A stretch of 64,000 bases of DNA from the NCBI RefSeq assembly GCF_028768465.1, contig NZ_CP118225.1, positions 4,321,001-4,385,000 of the forward strand, written 5' to 3'. This DNA comes from Rhodopirellula sp. P2 (GTDB lineage: Bacteria > Planctomycetota > Planctomycetia > Pirellulales > Pirellulaceae). The number at the start of each line of letters is the position of its first letter. Positions within the stretch are counted from its first letter, which is position 1. The position numbers were made by a program, and so were the translations under genes. Shown piece by piece: positions 34,722-42,877 of the stretch. The notes under the pieces are model-generated. The model saw nothing but the letters and a program-made list of their open reading frames with translations, ran no database searches and had not been told where the DNA came from.

Positions 34722-34818
34722 CCACACTTCTAACTCACAAAAATGCTCAGCGCCAAAATGGCTGCTGTGTTTCGTCAATCATTTCTGCCCGCCTGCTTCC
34801 AAACAACACGAGAGAGCA

Positions 34819-35805
34819 ATGAATCATTCCGAAACGGTTGAAACACCTGAGACCATGAACGCGATGGTGTACGAAGATTACGGGGACGCCAGTGTTTTGC
34901 ATCAGCGGGAGGTGCCGATCCCGGAACGTCTGCCGGGACAGGTGCTGATCGACGTGCGTGCCTCCAGTGTCAATCCAATCGATTACCGCATTCGCAGCGG
35001 TGAGTTGAAAGGATTGTTGCCGGGCGGGTTCCCTCGCATTCCAGGGTATGACGTCGCGGGAGTGATTGTGGATTGCGCTGGAGATGGACCCTTTGCGGTT
35101 GGCGATCGAGTCGTTGCGTTCCTGGACACGATGCGTGGGGGAGCCTGTGCTGACTTCGCTGTGGCAGCGATTGATGTGACCGCCGCGATTCCCGATTCGA
35201 TGAGCTTCAACGAAGCCGCTGCCATCCCGCTCGCTGGCACGACGGCTCTTCAGTCACTCCGAGATCACGGCGGCATTGCGAAAGGCAAACAGGTGTTGAT
35301 CAACGGCGCGAGCGGTGGTGTGGGGATGTTCGCGGTGCAAATTGCAAAATCCTTCGATTGCCATGTGGATGCTGTCGCGAGCGGTGACAACGAGGAGTAC
35401 TGTCGTTCTCTCGGAGCGGATCATTTTTACAACTACGAAACGACGGATTTCACAACCTCCTCGGAGCGTTGGGATCTGATCTTTGACGCCGCGGGAAAGT
35501 CCGGCTACTGGGATGTCAAGCAGGTGCTCAAAGAAGGCGGGCGGTATGTGTCGACCGAGCCGGACGTGAAGGGCATGTTGATGACCCTGGTGACTTGGCC
35601 GCTGTCGAAGTCCGGGACGGTCATGTTGGCAAAGCCCAACGCTGATGATTTGCGGACGCTGATCGCCCTGCATCAAAAGGGGCAATTGCAAATCACGATC
35701 GATGCGATCTATCCCTTCTCTCAATTGAGTCAAGCTCACCAGCATGTCGAGAACGGCGTGGAGCGAGGCAAAGTTGTGTTGACTGCTGACGGCAGTGGGC
35801 TGTGA
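34819..35805 (+). CDS. Zinc-independent MDR oxidoreductase (quinone oxidoreductase-like)
   Basis: 328 residues from the ATG at 34819. It has the medium-chain dehydrogenase fold, with a GroES-like N-terminus (RASSVNPIDYRIRSGEL, FPRIPGYDVAGVI) and a Rossmann domain (INGASGGVGMFAVQIAKSF). No structural zinc Cys cluster is visible. It should reduce a quinone, enone or similar compound using NADPH. Its upstream extension is low complexity. Confidence 0.88.
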   Translation: MNHSETVETPETMNAMVYEDYGDASVLHQREVPIPERLPGQVLIDVRASSVNPIDYRIRSGELKGLLPGGFPRIPGYDVAGVIVDCAGDGPFAVGDRVVAFLDTMRGGACADFAVAAIDVTAAIPDSMSFNEAAAIPLAGTTALQSLRDHGGIAKGKQVLINGASGGVGMFAVQIAKSFDCHVDAVASGDNEEYCRSLGADHFYNYETTDFTTSSERWDLIFDAAGKSGYWDVKQVLKEGGRYVSTEPDVKGMLMTLVTWPLSKSGTVMLAKPNADDLRTLIALHQKGQLQITIDAIYPFSQLSQAHQHVENGVERGKVVLTADGSGL

Positions 35806-35847
35806 TCTCGGGTCGCTCCAAGCCGGTAGGAATGATCAAAGTGACAT

Positions 35848-35890
35848 AGGCTTCCAGTCTGTGATTGCCCAGAACACAGGCGGTGGGCCT
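35848..35890. repeat. Dispersed palindromic repeat, copy 2 (degenerate)
   Basis: AGGCTTCCAGTCTGTG ... CACAGGCGGTGGGCCT: same family as 20833-20869, with mismatches in the right arm. Lies between convergent genes. Confidence 0.7.
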
Positions 35891-35952
35891 GTCAGCGTGT
35901 TGATTCAATCAGCCGGAACGCGATCGCGTCCGGTTCGTCTCTGGTAACCTGT

Positions 35953-36150
35953 TCGCCCCAACGGGGCAGCCCTATGACAGCCCTGGGTTCCGGCGGGACC
36001 AAGATTGCAAAGCCTCAACGGGGCGGTCCTAGCAGGGAGTCACCCAAAAACGCTAGGACCGCCCCGTTGGGGCTCGCGTTGGATCATCCGTAACGAAACC
36101 CCAGGTGATGCCTGGGGCTGGGATAGGGCTGCCCCGTTGGGGCGTGAGAC
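35953..36150 (-). repeat. Diverged copy of the GCCCCAACGGGGC-rich core
   Basis: Shares the segments GGGACCAAGATT, CGCTAGGACCGCCCC, CCGTAACGAAACCCCAGG and ATAGGGCTGCCCCGTTGGGG with the core of the 329-bp element at 58143-58471, in the opposite orientation. The terminal inverted repeats are absent here. Confidence 0.65.
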
Positions 36151-36225
36151 AGAGCCCAAACCAAGGCCGCATCGGCTTTGGCAGCCCTCAAATTTTCGCG
36201 GGCCAGTGTTGGTCCCGGTTGCAGT

Positions 36226-37581
36226 TCAAAGCATTGACCGGACGTCGGATGCGAAGGTTGGGAAGGCAAAGAGCGTGGACTTCATGTCGGTTGCCGTCAG
36301 ATTGAACTTCATCGCGAGAGCGAACAAGTTGATGGTTTCCTCCGCGGACGGGCCGAGCAAATGAGCGCCCAAGATGGCATCGGTTTTGGAATCGATGAGA
36401 AGCTTGTAGCCGGCCACGGTTGGACCTGTTTTACGAACGCTTCCCCATGAGGAGATGTCGTCGCTGAGAACCGTCAGGTTGTCATTGCGATCGCGAGCTG
36501 CTTGTTCCGACAACCCAACCGAAGCGATGCTTGGAATCGTGAACGCAACTTTGGGGACGTGTCCGTAGTCCGGCGTTCGTTCCAATGTTTCGGAGAACAA
36601 ATTCTTCGCAGCAATGCGTGCGTCCTCGTTTGCCACGGGAGTCAGTCGAGGCATCCCGTTGTCGGCGCAGTCACCGGTGGCGAAGACTCGCGAATTGGTT
36701 GGGTTCTGCATGAACTGGTTGACTGCGATTCCCTTCTCACCGTGCTCGATCTCTCCCTGGGAAAGGCAAAGCTCGTCGATGTTCGGAACTCGTCCCGCAC
36801 CGTGGACGACCAAGCCACATTCGATGGCGGAGTCTTCCCCGGCGAGGTGAACCTGCAAGCCACCGTTGGAGGATTTCTCGATGCCGGTGATTTCGGCATT
36901 CATCTGAAAGCGAATCCCATGCTCGCGGAGCGAATCGGTCAGTTGATTGACGAGATCCGGGTCAAACCCGGACAGCACTTGATCGTTCTTTTCGATCACG
37001 GTCACTCGGCTACCCGCACGGGCAACCACGCCGGCAAACTCCATGGAGATGTATCCACCGCCAACGAACACGACGTGTTCCGGCATGGATTCCAATTCAA
37101 GGAACTCATCGCTGCGAGTGACATGTTCCGCACCGTCGAACGAGAGTTCTCGAGGTCGTCCTCCGGTGGCGATCAAGAATCGATCTGCGGTCAGCTTCGT
37201 TCCCACGACATCGATCGTATCGGGCGAGACGAACCGAGCGACACCGTGAACGGTCTTGATGCCATCCTCTTGAAACGACTGCTCCTTCTTTTGCGCGACG
37301 GGTTGGGTGAACTCCATTTTGAACGCGTGAAGTTGTTTCCAGTCAATCTTGACCGACGCGTTTGAAATTAGCTTCCCATCACCCCGGTGGACTCGATCGA
37401 CCAACTGACCGGCGTTGACATACACCTTCTTGGGATTGCAGCCACGCAGTGCGCAGACTCCTCCGAAGGTGCGCGAATCGACCAAGGCGACCCGTTTGCC
37501 TGCTTGGGCGATCTTCGTGGCGACCGTGCCGCCGGACGGTCCCGTTCCCAGGACCACCAAGTCAAAGTGTTCGCTGCTCAT
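36226..37581 (-). CDS. FAD-dependent pyridine nucleotide-disulfide oxidoreductase
   Basis: 451 residues. FAD motif LGTGPSGGTVATKIAQ; redox pair C43-x4-C48 (GGVCALRGCNPKKV); NAD(P) motif VFVGGGYISMEFAG; second FAD motif VFATGDCADNG. The C-terminal interface domain is present, but where the glutathione/lipoamide reductase family has HPTxxE it reads AFPTFASD, so the catalytic His-Glu pair is missing. Start ATG overlaps the AhpD-like stop by 4 bp (37578-37581). It probably recycles a thiol or another electron acceptor; the substrate is unknown. Confidence 0.85.
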   Translation of the reverse strand: MSSEHFDLVVLGTGPSGGTVATKIAQAGKRVALVDSRTFGGVCALRGCNPKKVYVNAGQLVDRVHRGDGKLISNASVKIDWKQLHAFKMEFTQPVAQKKEQSFQEDGIKTVHGVARFVSPDTIDVVGTKLTADRFLIATGGRPRELSFDGAEHVTRSDEFLELESMPEHVVFVGGGYISMEFAGVVARAGSRVTVIEKNDQVLSGFDPDLVNQLTDSLREHGIRFQMNAEITGIEKSSNGGLQVHLAGEDSAIECGLVVHGAGRVPNIDELCLSQGEIEHGEKGIAVNQFMQNPTNSRVFATGDCADNGMPRLTPVANEDARIAAKNLFSETLERTPDYGHVPKVAFTIPSIASVGLSEQAARDRNDNLTVLSDDISSWGSVRKTGPTVAGYKLLIDSKTDAILGAHLLGPSAEETINLFALAMKFNLTATDMKSTLFAFPTFASDVRSML

Positions 37582-38090
37582 GGCAGTTCAATGTCCAGTC
37601 CGTGGTTGATTCGGTTGGTGAAATTAGCAAGCGCCACCGCAGCGGCCAGCGTGACAAGTTGTTTTTCATTGAGGAACAACTTGAGTTCCTGCACCACGGC
37701 TGCCTCGACATTAGCCTTGGTTGTCAGTTGCTCGGCATACTTCAGGACCGCTTGTTCTTTCTCGTCGAACAGATCGCCTGCACTCACATTCATCGAGTCG
37801 AGTTGCTGGTCGGACAACCCCGCCTTCTTCGCAGCTTGACGATGGTAGTGCGAACAGTAGTCGCAGGAATTCAACTGGGACGCTTTGTAGTAGGCGAGTT
37901 CGCGATACTTCGCGGGAAGATCGTTTTGCAGGCCATCGTTGATCTGAGTCATGCCGCCCAGCACATCGGGTTGATGTGCCAGCGTGCTGAAGATGTTCAT
38001 TGATTGACCGAACTTCTCTTCGATTGCTTCCAGAATCGGCTTGGCTTCGTCAGGAGCTTCATTGATCGAGAGTGGTTGTGCGTAGGCCAT
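37578..38090 (-). CDS. AhpD-like carboxymuconolactone decarboxylase-fold protein
   Basis: 170 residues from the ATG at 38090. The AhpD active-site pattern is complete: Glu in YRELAYYKASQLNS, then C-x-x-C-x-x-x-H in NSCDYCSHYH, with 12 residues from Glu to the first Cys. This suggests a thiol-dependent peroxidase or reductase. Its stop overlaps the start of the disulfide oxidoreductase gene, so the two are translationally coupled and probably partner in redox recycling. Confidence 0.85.
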   Translation of the reverse strand: MAYAQPLSINEAPDEAKPILEAIEEKFGQSMNIFSTLAHQPDVLGGMTQINDGLQNDLPAKYRELAYYKASQLNSCDYCSHYHRQAAKKAGLSDQQLDSMNVSAGDLFDEKEQAVLKYAEQLTTKANVEAAVVQELKLFLNEKQLVTLAAAVALANFTNRINHGLDIELP

Positions 38091-38134
38091 GGTTTGCTTC
38101 CGAGTTTTTTGTGGGGGCGGTTCTGAAAAAGAAG

Positions 38135-38160
38135 CAGGCCAGATCAAACGAACCGGCCTG
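38135..38160 (-). terminator. Possible terminator of the PfpI-like gene
   Basis: On the minus strand CAGGCC ... GGCCTG with a 14-nt loop is followed by CTTCTTTTT. It lies between the stop of the PfpI-like gene and the start of the AhpD-like gene. The stem is short, so confidence is moderate. Confidence 0.45.
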
Positions 38161-38177
38161 TTGAATTGATGCAGGGA

Positions 38178-38744
38178 TCAGACCGTTTGCGCGGCGTGCT
38201 TGCCCTCGGCGAATTCTTCAATCGCTTTTTCACAGAAGGCTGGCAGGTCGTCGGGGTTGCGACTGGTCACCAATCCTTCATCGCACACGCATTCTTCGTC
38301 CACCCATTTTGCCCCCGCGTTTTTGAGGTCAGTTTTTAGACTTGGCCAAGACGTGACTCGGCGGCCACGAACGACGTCTGCTTCGATCAACGTCCATGGT
38401 CCGTGGCAGATCGCCGCGACAGGCTTGTGTTGCTTGAAGAAGTCACGAATGAAGCTCACCGACGTCTCGCAGGTACGAAGCGTATCTGGGTTGGCCACGC
38501 CGCCGGGCAGTACCAATCCGTCAAAATCTTCGGCGGAGACATTGGCGACGTTTTGATCGACCGTGAACTGGTCCGCTTTTTCATCGTGGTTCATGCCTTG
38601 GATCTTTCCGTCCTTTGGCGAAACCAGGACAACTTCGGCGCCAGCGGCTTGGATCGCTTCCCATGGCTTGGTCAATTCGACTTGTTCAAACCCGTCGGTT
38701 GCGAGGAAGGCGATCCGCTTTTTGTTCAGTGTTTGTTCACTCAT
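38178..38744 (-). CDS. DJ-1/PfpI-family protein (YhbO-like)
   Basis: 188 residues. The nucleophile-elbow Cys lies in AAICHGPWTLIEADVVRGR, and the family signature LVLPGGVANPDTLR is present. YhbO/PfpI members act as glyoxalase, deglycase or chaperone under oxidative and carbonyl stress; protease activity is disputed. It lies upstream of the AhpD-like/disulfide oxidoreductase pair on the same strand, so it may be part of a redox-stress group. Confidence 0.92.
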   Translation of the reverse strand: MSEQTLNKKRIAFLATDGFEQVELTKPWEAIQAAGAEVVLVSPKDGKIQGMNHDEKADQFTVDQNVANVSAEDFDGLVLPGGVANPDTLRTCETSVSFIRDFFKQHKPVAAICHGPWTLIEADVVRGRRVTSWPSLKTDLKNAGAKWVDEECVCDEGLVTSRNPDDLPAFCEKAIEEFAEGKHAAQTV

Positions 38745-39148
38745 ATCGTTGTCCTCATTTTTGAATTCGGTTTTGAATGCAGTTTTTGAACTGCGGAGGA
38801 CAGTGAACGCAGATAGCGTGCCACGACAACGTCATGAACAGAACGCGAGAAGGACTGAACAGAAATCAGGGGCCTAGGCTTCCAGCCTGTGATTGCGAGG
38901 AACCCAGGCTGGAAGCCTATGTCACTCACTTTGTCCGACGGTTTTGAACGCTCGTTGCTCAACGGGGCGATTACCGAGCGGAGTGACCGGTTTGCGGTCG
39001 ATGGCAAGTTGCGTGATGATTGATTCTGCCCGTTACGGCCTGGGAATTGCGTTGATGCCGCAATGTTGACCGGCGTTTGTTGCTCTAGCGATTTGATTCG
39101 CAGGCTGCGGATCGCCATTTTGATGAACTTCTGCAGAAGGACGAACAA
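38745..39148. other. Divergent intergenic region with dispersed palindrome
   Basis: About 400 bp between PfpI and the C39-like gene. It contains the palindromic repeat copy at 38876-38918 and otherwise no gene. Confidence 0.5.
38876..38918. repeat. Dispersed palindromic repeat, copy 3
   Basis: AGGCTTCCAGCCTG at 38876-38889 pairs perfectly (14 bp) with 38905-38918, loop of 15 nt. Same family as 20833 and 35848. Confidence 0.8.
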
Positions 39149-40006
39149 TTGATAGCGAGTGATTTGATGATCGCGATGTCGGTGATGGCCGGATTTTCAA
39201 TTGCGGCGGGGTGGTTTGTGTACGCAATCGCGTATTCCGACAAAGGCCAGCGTGTGATGTTGTGTTTGTCGCTCGCGGTTTTGGCGATGATTTACTTTCT
39301 GTTCTATGCATCGGGTCAGCTTTTTTGGGCCAAATACGTCTCCAGTTCTGCGGCGATCGTGTACACGAACTTTGCATCGATCTTTGCGGCACTGGCGGCG
39401 GGTTGGGCCTTGCGTCTTCCGGAAACACCCGCGTGGCGTCGTGGGATTTTGTGCGTCTTGTTGGCGATGGTTTCCGCCGCCGCGATTCTTTGGCCATTGC
39501 TATCCATCGCCATTCGTCCGGCGCCCGAGGGTGGTGACCAGTGGACGAATGGTGTCGCGATGCAAACGTCTTGGGCGACATGCAGTCCCGCTGCTGCGGC
39601 AACGTTGTTGCGTGCGGAGGGCATCGAAAAATCCGAATCGGAATTGATTGCCCTGTGCTTAACGGACTCGAGCGGCACACCCACACTCGGTTTGTATCGC
39701 GGAATCAAACTGGTCGCTGACGAACAAAACCGATCGGTCAGTGTGCTGGACGAAACACTGGACGAGATGTGGAATCGCGATGACTGGCCGGTGTTGATGG
39801 CGGTGAAGCTACCGTACGGAGTGGACGACCGACGTTATGTTGATCAATGGGGATGGATTCCAGGGATGGGGCACAGTGTCGTCGCGTTGGGGCTGACGAG
39901 CGATGGACAACGCATGCTTGTCGGTGATCCATCCGTTGGGCTGGAACAGTGGTCGAAAGATGACCTGCGAGTTCTGTGGCACGGCGACGGCATTCGCTTG
40001 GACTGA
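39149..40006 (+). CDS. Membrane-anchored C39-like cysteine protease
   Basis: 285 residues. About residues 5-120 contain three or four transmembrane helices. The rest is a papain-like domain: Q139 (oxyanion) six residues before C145 in QTSWATCSPAAAATLL, H242 in GMGHSVVALG and D260 in VGDPSVG. This is the peptidase C39 / bacteriocin-leader-protease pattern, but no ABC transporter domain is fused. The TTG start at 39149 is favoured because GAAGGA lies 7 bp upstream; ATG 39167 is the alternative. It lies 208 bp upstream of the SbnA-like gene. Confidence 0.72.
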   Translation: MIASDLMIAMSVMAGFSIAAGWFVYAIAYSDKGQRVMLCLSLAVLAMIYFLFYASGQLFWAKYVSSSAAIVYTNFASIFAALAAGWALRLPETPAWRRGILCVLLAMVSAAAILWPLLSIAIRPAPEGGDQWTNGVAMQTSWATCSPAAAATLLRAEGIEKSESELIALCLTDSSGTPTLGLYRGIKLVADEQNRSVSVLDETLDEMWNRDDWPVLMAVKLPYGVDDRRYVDQWGWIPGMGHSVVALGLTSDGQRMLVGDPSVGLEQWSKDDLRVLWHGDGIRLD

Positions 40007-40214
40007 ACGAATTGTCGAATGCGAGAAATCGGTTCGGTCGACACAAACTTCGTGATTTTGTGTTGATCGAGCCCAGTCGCGTCGCAATCGCTGAAGGGGC
40101 GGAAGTCGCCTGCTTTGATTTTGATTGCGAGTTCAATCGATCGGTGAAAGGTCATTGGCACGGTGATTGCGTTACCAGCAGCAATTCAAATCTTTGCTCC
40201 TGAGCCAACCATCC

Positions 40215-41243
40215 ATGAACCAACTTTCCTCGCGAGTTTGCAATGGCGTCCTCGATGCAATCGGCGGCACACCATTGGTTCGACTCAATCAATTTTTGGA
40301 CCGACCTGATATTGAGTTGATTGTGAAATGGGAGGCGGCGAATCCGGGCGGAAGTGCCAAGGACCGTCCGGCCGCGAAGATGTTGTTCGAGGCACTCAAA
40401 CGCGGTGAGATCGGCCCTGACACCACGATTGTCGAATCGACGTCTGGGAACATGGGTATCGGTTTGGCTCAAGCGTGCCGGTACCACGGATTGAAATTCA
40501 TCTGCGTCGTCGACCCCCGAGCACAGAAGCAAAACCTCTCGATCATCGAGGCACTCGGTGGAGCGATTGAGCTAGTCACCCAGCCGTTGAATGGTGATTT
40601 CCTGGCCGCACGCATCGCGAAAGTTTGCGAGCTGATCGAGACGACATCGAACAGTTATTGGCCCAATCAGTACGCCAACACTGACAACCCTCGATCACAC
40701 TTTGAAGGAACCATCCGCGAAATCGATGAGAGCCTCGATGGCGAATTCGATGTCTTGTTCGTGGCGACGAGCAGCACAGGGACGGCTCAAGGTTGTCGTG
40801 ATTTCTTGAAGTCGCGAGGACGCAACGTTCAGGTTGTGGCGGTCGATTCAGTGGGCAGTGTTCTGTTCGGCGGGTCGTCGGGGCCTCGCAAGATTCCCGG
40901 TTTGGGTGCGGGGAAGGAACCACGATTGGCGGCGGGTCAATCATTCGATCATCTCGTTCGCGTCTCCGATTTGGAATGTGTCGTCGGATGTCGCCGGGCG
41001 GCACAGCGAGAAGCGATGTTGATTGGCGGTTCGGCCGGTGGTGTTCTGATGAGCGTCGGAAGAATGCAAGAACAATTCGCTGGCAAACGCTGCGTCGCGG
41101 TGCTTCACGATTCAGGCACGCGATATCTCGAAACAGTTTTTAGCGATGAATGGGTTTCGGAGTCGCTGGGTTGTACCAGCGAGGAACTCAACTATCTGGT
41201 CGGTTCTTCCTCGTTTGAGTTTTTTGAAGGAGTGAGCGCATGA
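40215..41243 (+). CDS. sbnA: SbnA/cysteine synthase-like PLP enzyme
   Basis: 342 residues from the ATG at 40215. PLP lysine K49 in NPGGSAKDRPAAKM; phosphate loop TSGNMG at 76-81; ESTSGNMGIGLAQAC. Within the beta-subfamily of PLP enzymes the layout is closer to SbnA (which makes N-(1-amino-1-carboxy-2-ethyl)-glutamate from O-phosphoserine and glutamate) than to CysK, but a cysteine or cystathionine synthase role is not excluded. Its stop overlaps the next start (ATGA at 41240-41243). Confidence 0.75.
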   Translation: MNQLSSRVCNGVLDAIGGTPLVRLNQFLDRPDIELIVKWEAANPGGSAKDRPAAKMLFEALKRGEIGPDTTIVESTSGNMGIGLAQACRYHGLKFICVVDPRAQKQNLSIIEALGGAIELVTQPLNGDFLAARIAKVCELIETTSNSYWPNQYANTDNPRSHFEGTIREIDESLDGEFDVLFVATSSTGTAQGCRDFLKSRGRNVQVVAVDSVGSVLFGGSSGPRKIPGLGAGKEPRLAAGQSFDHLVRVSDLECVVGCRRAAQREAMLIGGSAGGVLMSVGRMQEQFAGKRCVAVLHDSGTRYLETVFSDEWVSESLGCTSEELNYLVGSSSFEFFEGVSA

Positions 41244-42877
41244 GCGTTGCGATTTCAGGCGGTCGCGTCGCCGATTATCCGGTGACCAATGACAATCCAT
41301 CTAAAACACGATTGCGTTTAGCAATCGTCGGTTGCGGGCCTCGTGGTTTGCAATGCCTCGACGCTCTATCGCAAACATTGTCGACGGATGAATTGTCGAG
41401 AATGGAGATCACCGTCTTTGAACCTTCGCCCTTTCCCGGCGCGGGCTGCATTTACAATCCGAAGCAACCTCGGATGCTTCGAATGAATTTCGCGACTCAG
41501 CACATTGATTTTTGGAAGGTTGATTCCGGCCAACCCACTCCACGATCCGGTTCGTTGATCGGATGGTTGGATCGAAACTATCCGGAGTATGCCGCGTCGG
41601 ATCAGTTTGTCCCGCGAGCCATCGTGGGGGAATACTTGCACGATTGTTTTGAATTGGTCTGCAAACGTCTGCGTCGTTGGACGAAGTTGAAGGTCGTTCG
41701 CAGTCGAGTGGAATCGATCCGATGTGTCGCCAGCCAGGCGTCCAGCGGCGGTTGGTTGTTGTGGGATGGAAAAGACGAAATCGGGTTTGATCGTGTTGTC
41801 TTGACGACGGGGCACGAAGGATTCCGCGGGTCGGACAGGGTTCCTTCATCGGATGACGAAGCGTTTGTGTTTCCGGTGGAGACCAATCTTTCATCCGAAC
41901 GAATTTCGGCCGGAAGTGACGTTTGGATTCGAGGGTTTGGGTTGACCGCCATTGACGCCATCATGATGCTGACGGAAGGTCGTGATGGTCGTTTCGAAAA
42001 CAGTGATGCACTTCCAGATTATGTCTGCAGTGGAAATGAGCCGAAGCGGATCACGGTTCATTGTCGTTCGGGTCGGCCGATGCTGGCGAAGCCCACCGCG
42101 AAAGTGGAGCCCATCACGGATGTGTTTTGGGAACCTTACCGAGAGGCACTGCGTGCGTGCGAACCGAATCATGGGAAGCTGAAATTTCACAAAGACATTT
42201 GGTGGGTGATTTGTGAAGCGGCAGCAGAATCGTTGTCGCAATCGGGCACGGTGGTGACTCCGCGTGAAATCGACGAATGGTATCGTGGGTGGTCGCGATA
42301 CAAGATGGACGAGGCCGCCGCACGTCGTGCGATGTTGCAGTCCTACGGCGTTGCGACTGGTGCCCGACCGATTGATATCCCGTTTGCGCTGGGGGATGCA
42401 TGGCGTCGCTTGTACCCACAGATCGTCGAATTGGTCAGCTTCGGTGGGCTGGCCGCTGGTCAGTACAAGGCGTTTCAGCAGGTGGCGATGGAAATGGAGC
42501 GCATCGCGTTTGGCCCGCCGGCCGAGAGCGTCGCAAAACTGTTGCGGCTGATGCGAGATGGTTTGGTACAACTGTGTGATCAAACCGTTGCACCAGAAGG
42601 GGCTGTGATCGTCAACGCTGTGATTGCTTCACCAAGTCAGGCGGATGAAACCGGGCCGCTTTCGCAACTGGTTTTGCGAGGTGATGTCGAGGTGGATCCG
42701 CTGACTGAAGCCATTCGCGTGAGCGATTCCGGTAACGTGCTGGGCGGAAGCAAAGGGCTTGCCGTGTTTGGTCGTGCGACGGAGGGTTGGGTTGTCGGCA
42801 ACGATACCCTTTCGCGAACATTGCATTCGCAGATTCAGAACTGGGCCGGCACGATCGCGGTGGATATGCATGGATGA
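41240..42877 (+). CDS. FAD/NAD(P)-binding protein of the Pyr_redox_9 group
   Basis: 545 residues. Rossmann GxGxxG motif at G31-C-G33-P-R-G36 (LAIVGCGPRGLQCLD). It continues with TVFEPSPFPGAGCIYNP and a second dinucleotide region (VWIRGFGLTAIDAIMMLTEG). This group is found in natural-product and siderophore gene clusters, and in N-hydroxylation-type enzymes. A direct role in the trio is inferred from coupling: its start overlaps the SbnA-like stop and its end overlaps the decarboxylase start. Confidence 0.75.
   Translation: MSVAISGGRVADYPVTNDNPSKTRLRLAIVGCGPRGLQCLDALSQTLSTDELSRMEITVFEPSPFPGAGCIYNPKQPRMLRMNFATQHIDFWKVDSGQPTPRSGSLIGWLDRNYPEYAASDQFVPRAIVGEYLHDCFELVCKRLRRWTKLKVVRSRVESIRCVASQASSGGWLLWDGKDEIGFDRVVLTTGHEGFRGSDRVPSSDDEAFVFPVETNLSSERISAGSDVWIRGFGLTAIDAIMMLTEGRDGRFENSDALPDYVCSGNEPKRITVHCRSGRPMLAKPTAKVEPITDVFWEPYREALRACEPNHGKLKFHKDIWWVICEAAAESLSQSGTVVTPREIDEWYRGWSRYKMDEAAARRAMLQSYGVATGARPIDIPFALGDAWRRLYPQIVELVSFGGLAAGQYKAFQQVAMEMERIAFGPPAESVAKLLRLMRDGLVQLCDQTVAPEGAVIVNAVIASPSQADETGPLSQLVLRGDVEVDPLTEAIRVSDSGNVLGGSKGLAVFGRATEGWVVGNDTLSRTLHSQIQNWAGTIAVDMHG

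Larger units (their letters stand above)
35806..36225. other. Repeat-rich intergenic region between convergent genes
   Basis: 420 bp without a gene. It contains a degenerate copy of the dispersed palindrome (35848-35890) and an inverted copy of the GGGGC-rich core found in the 57.6-59.2 kb array (35953-36150). Confidence 0.6.
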
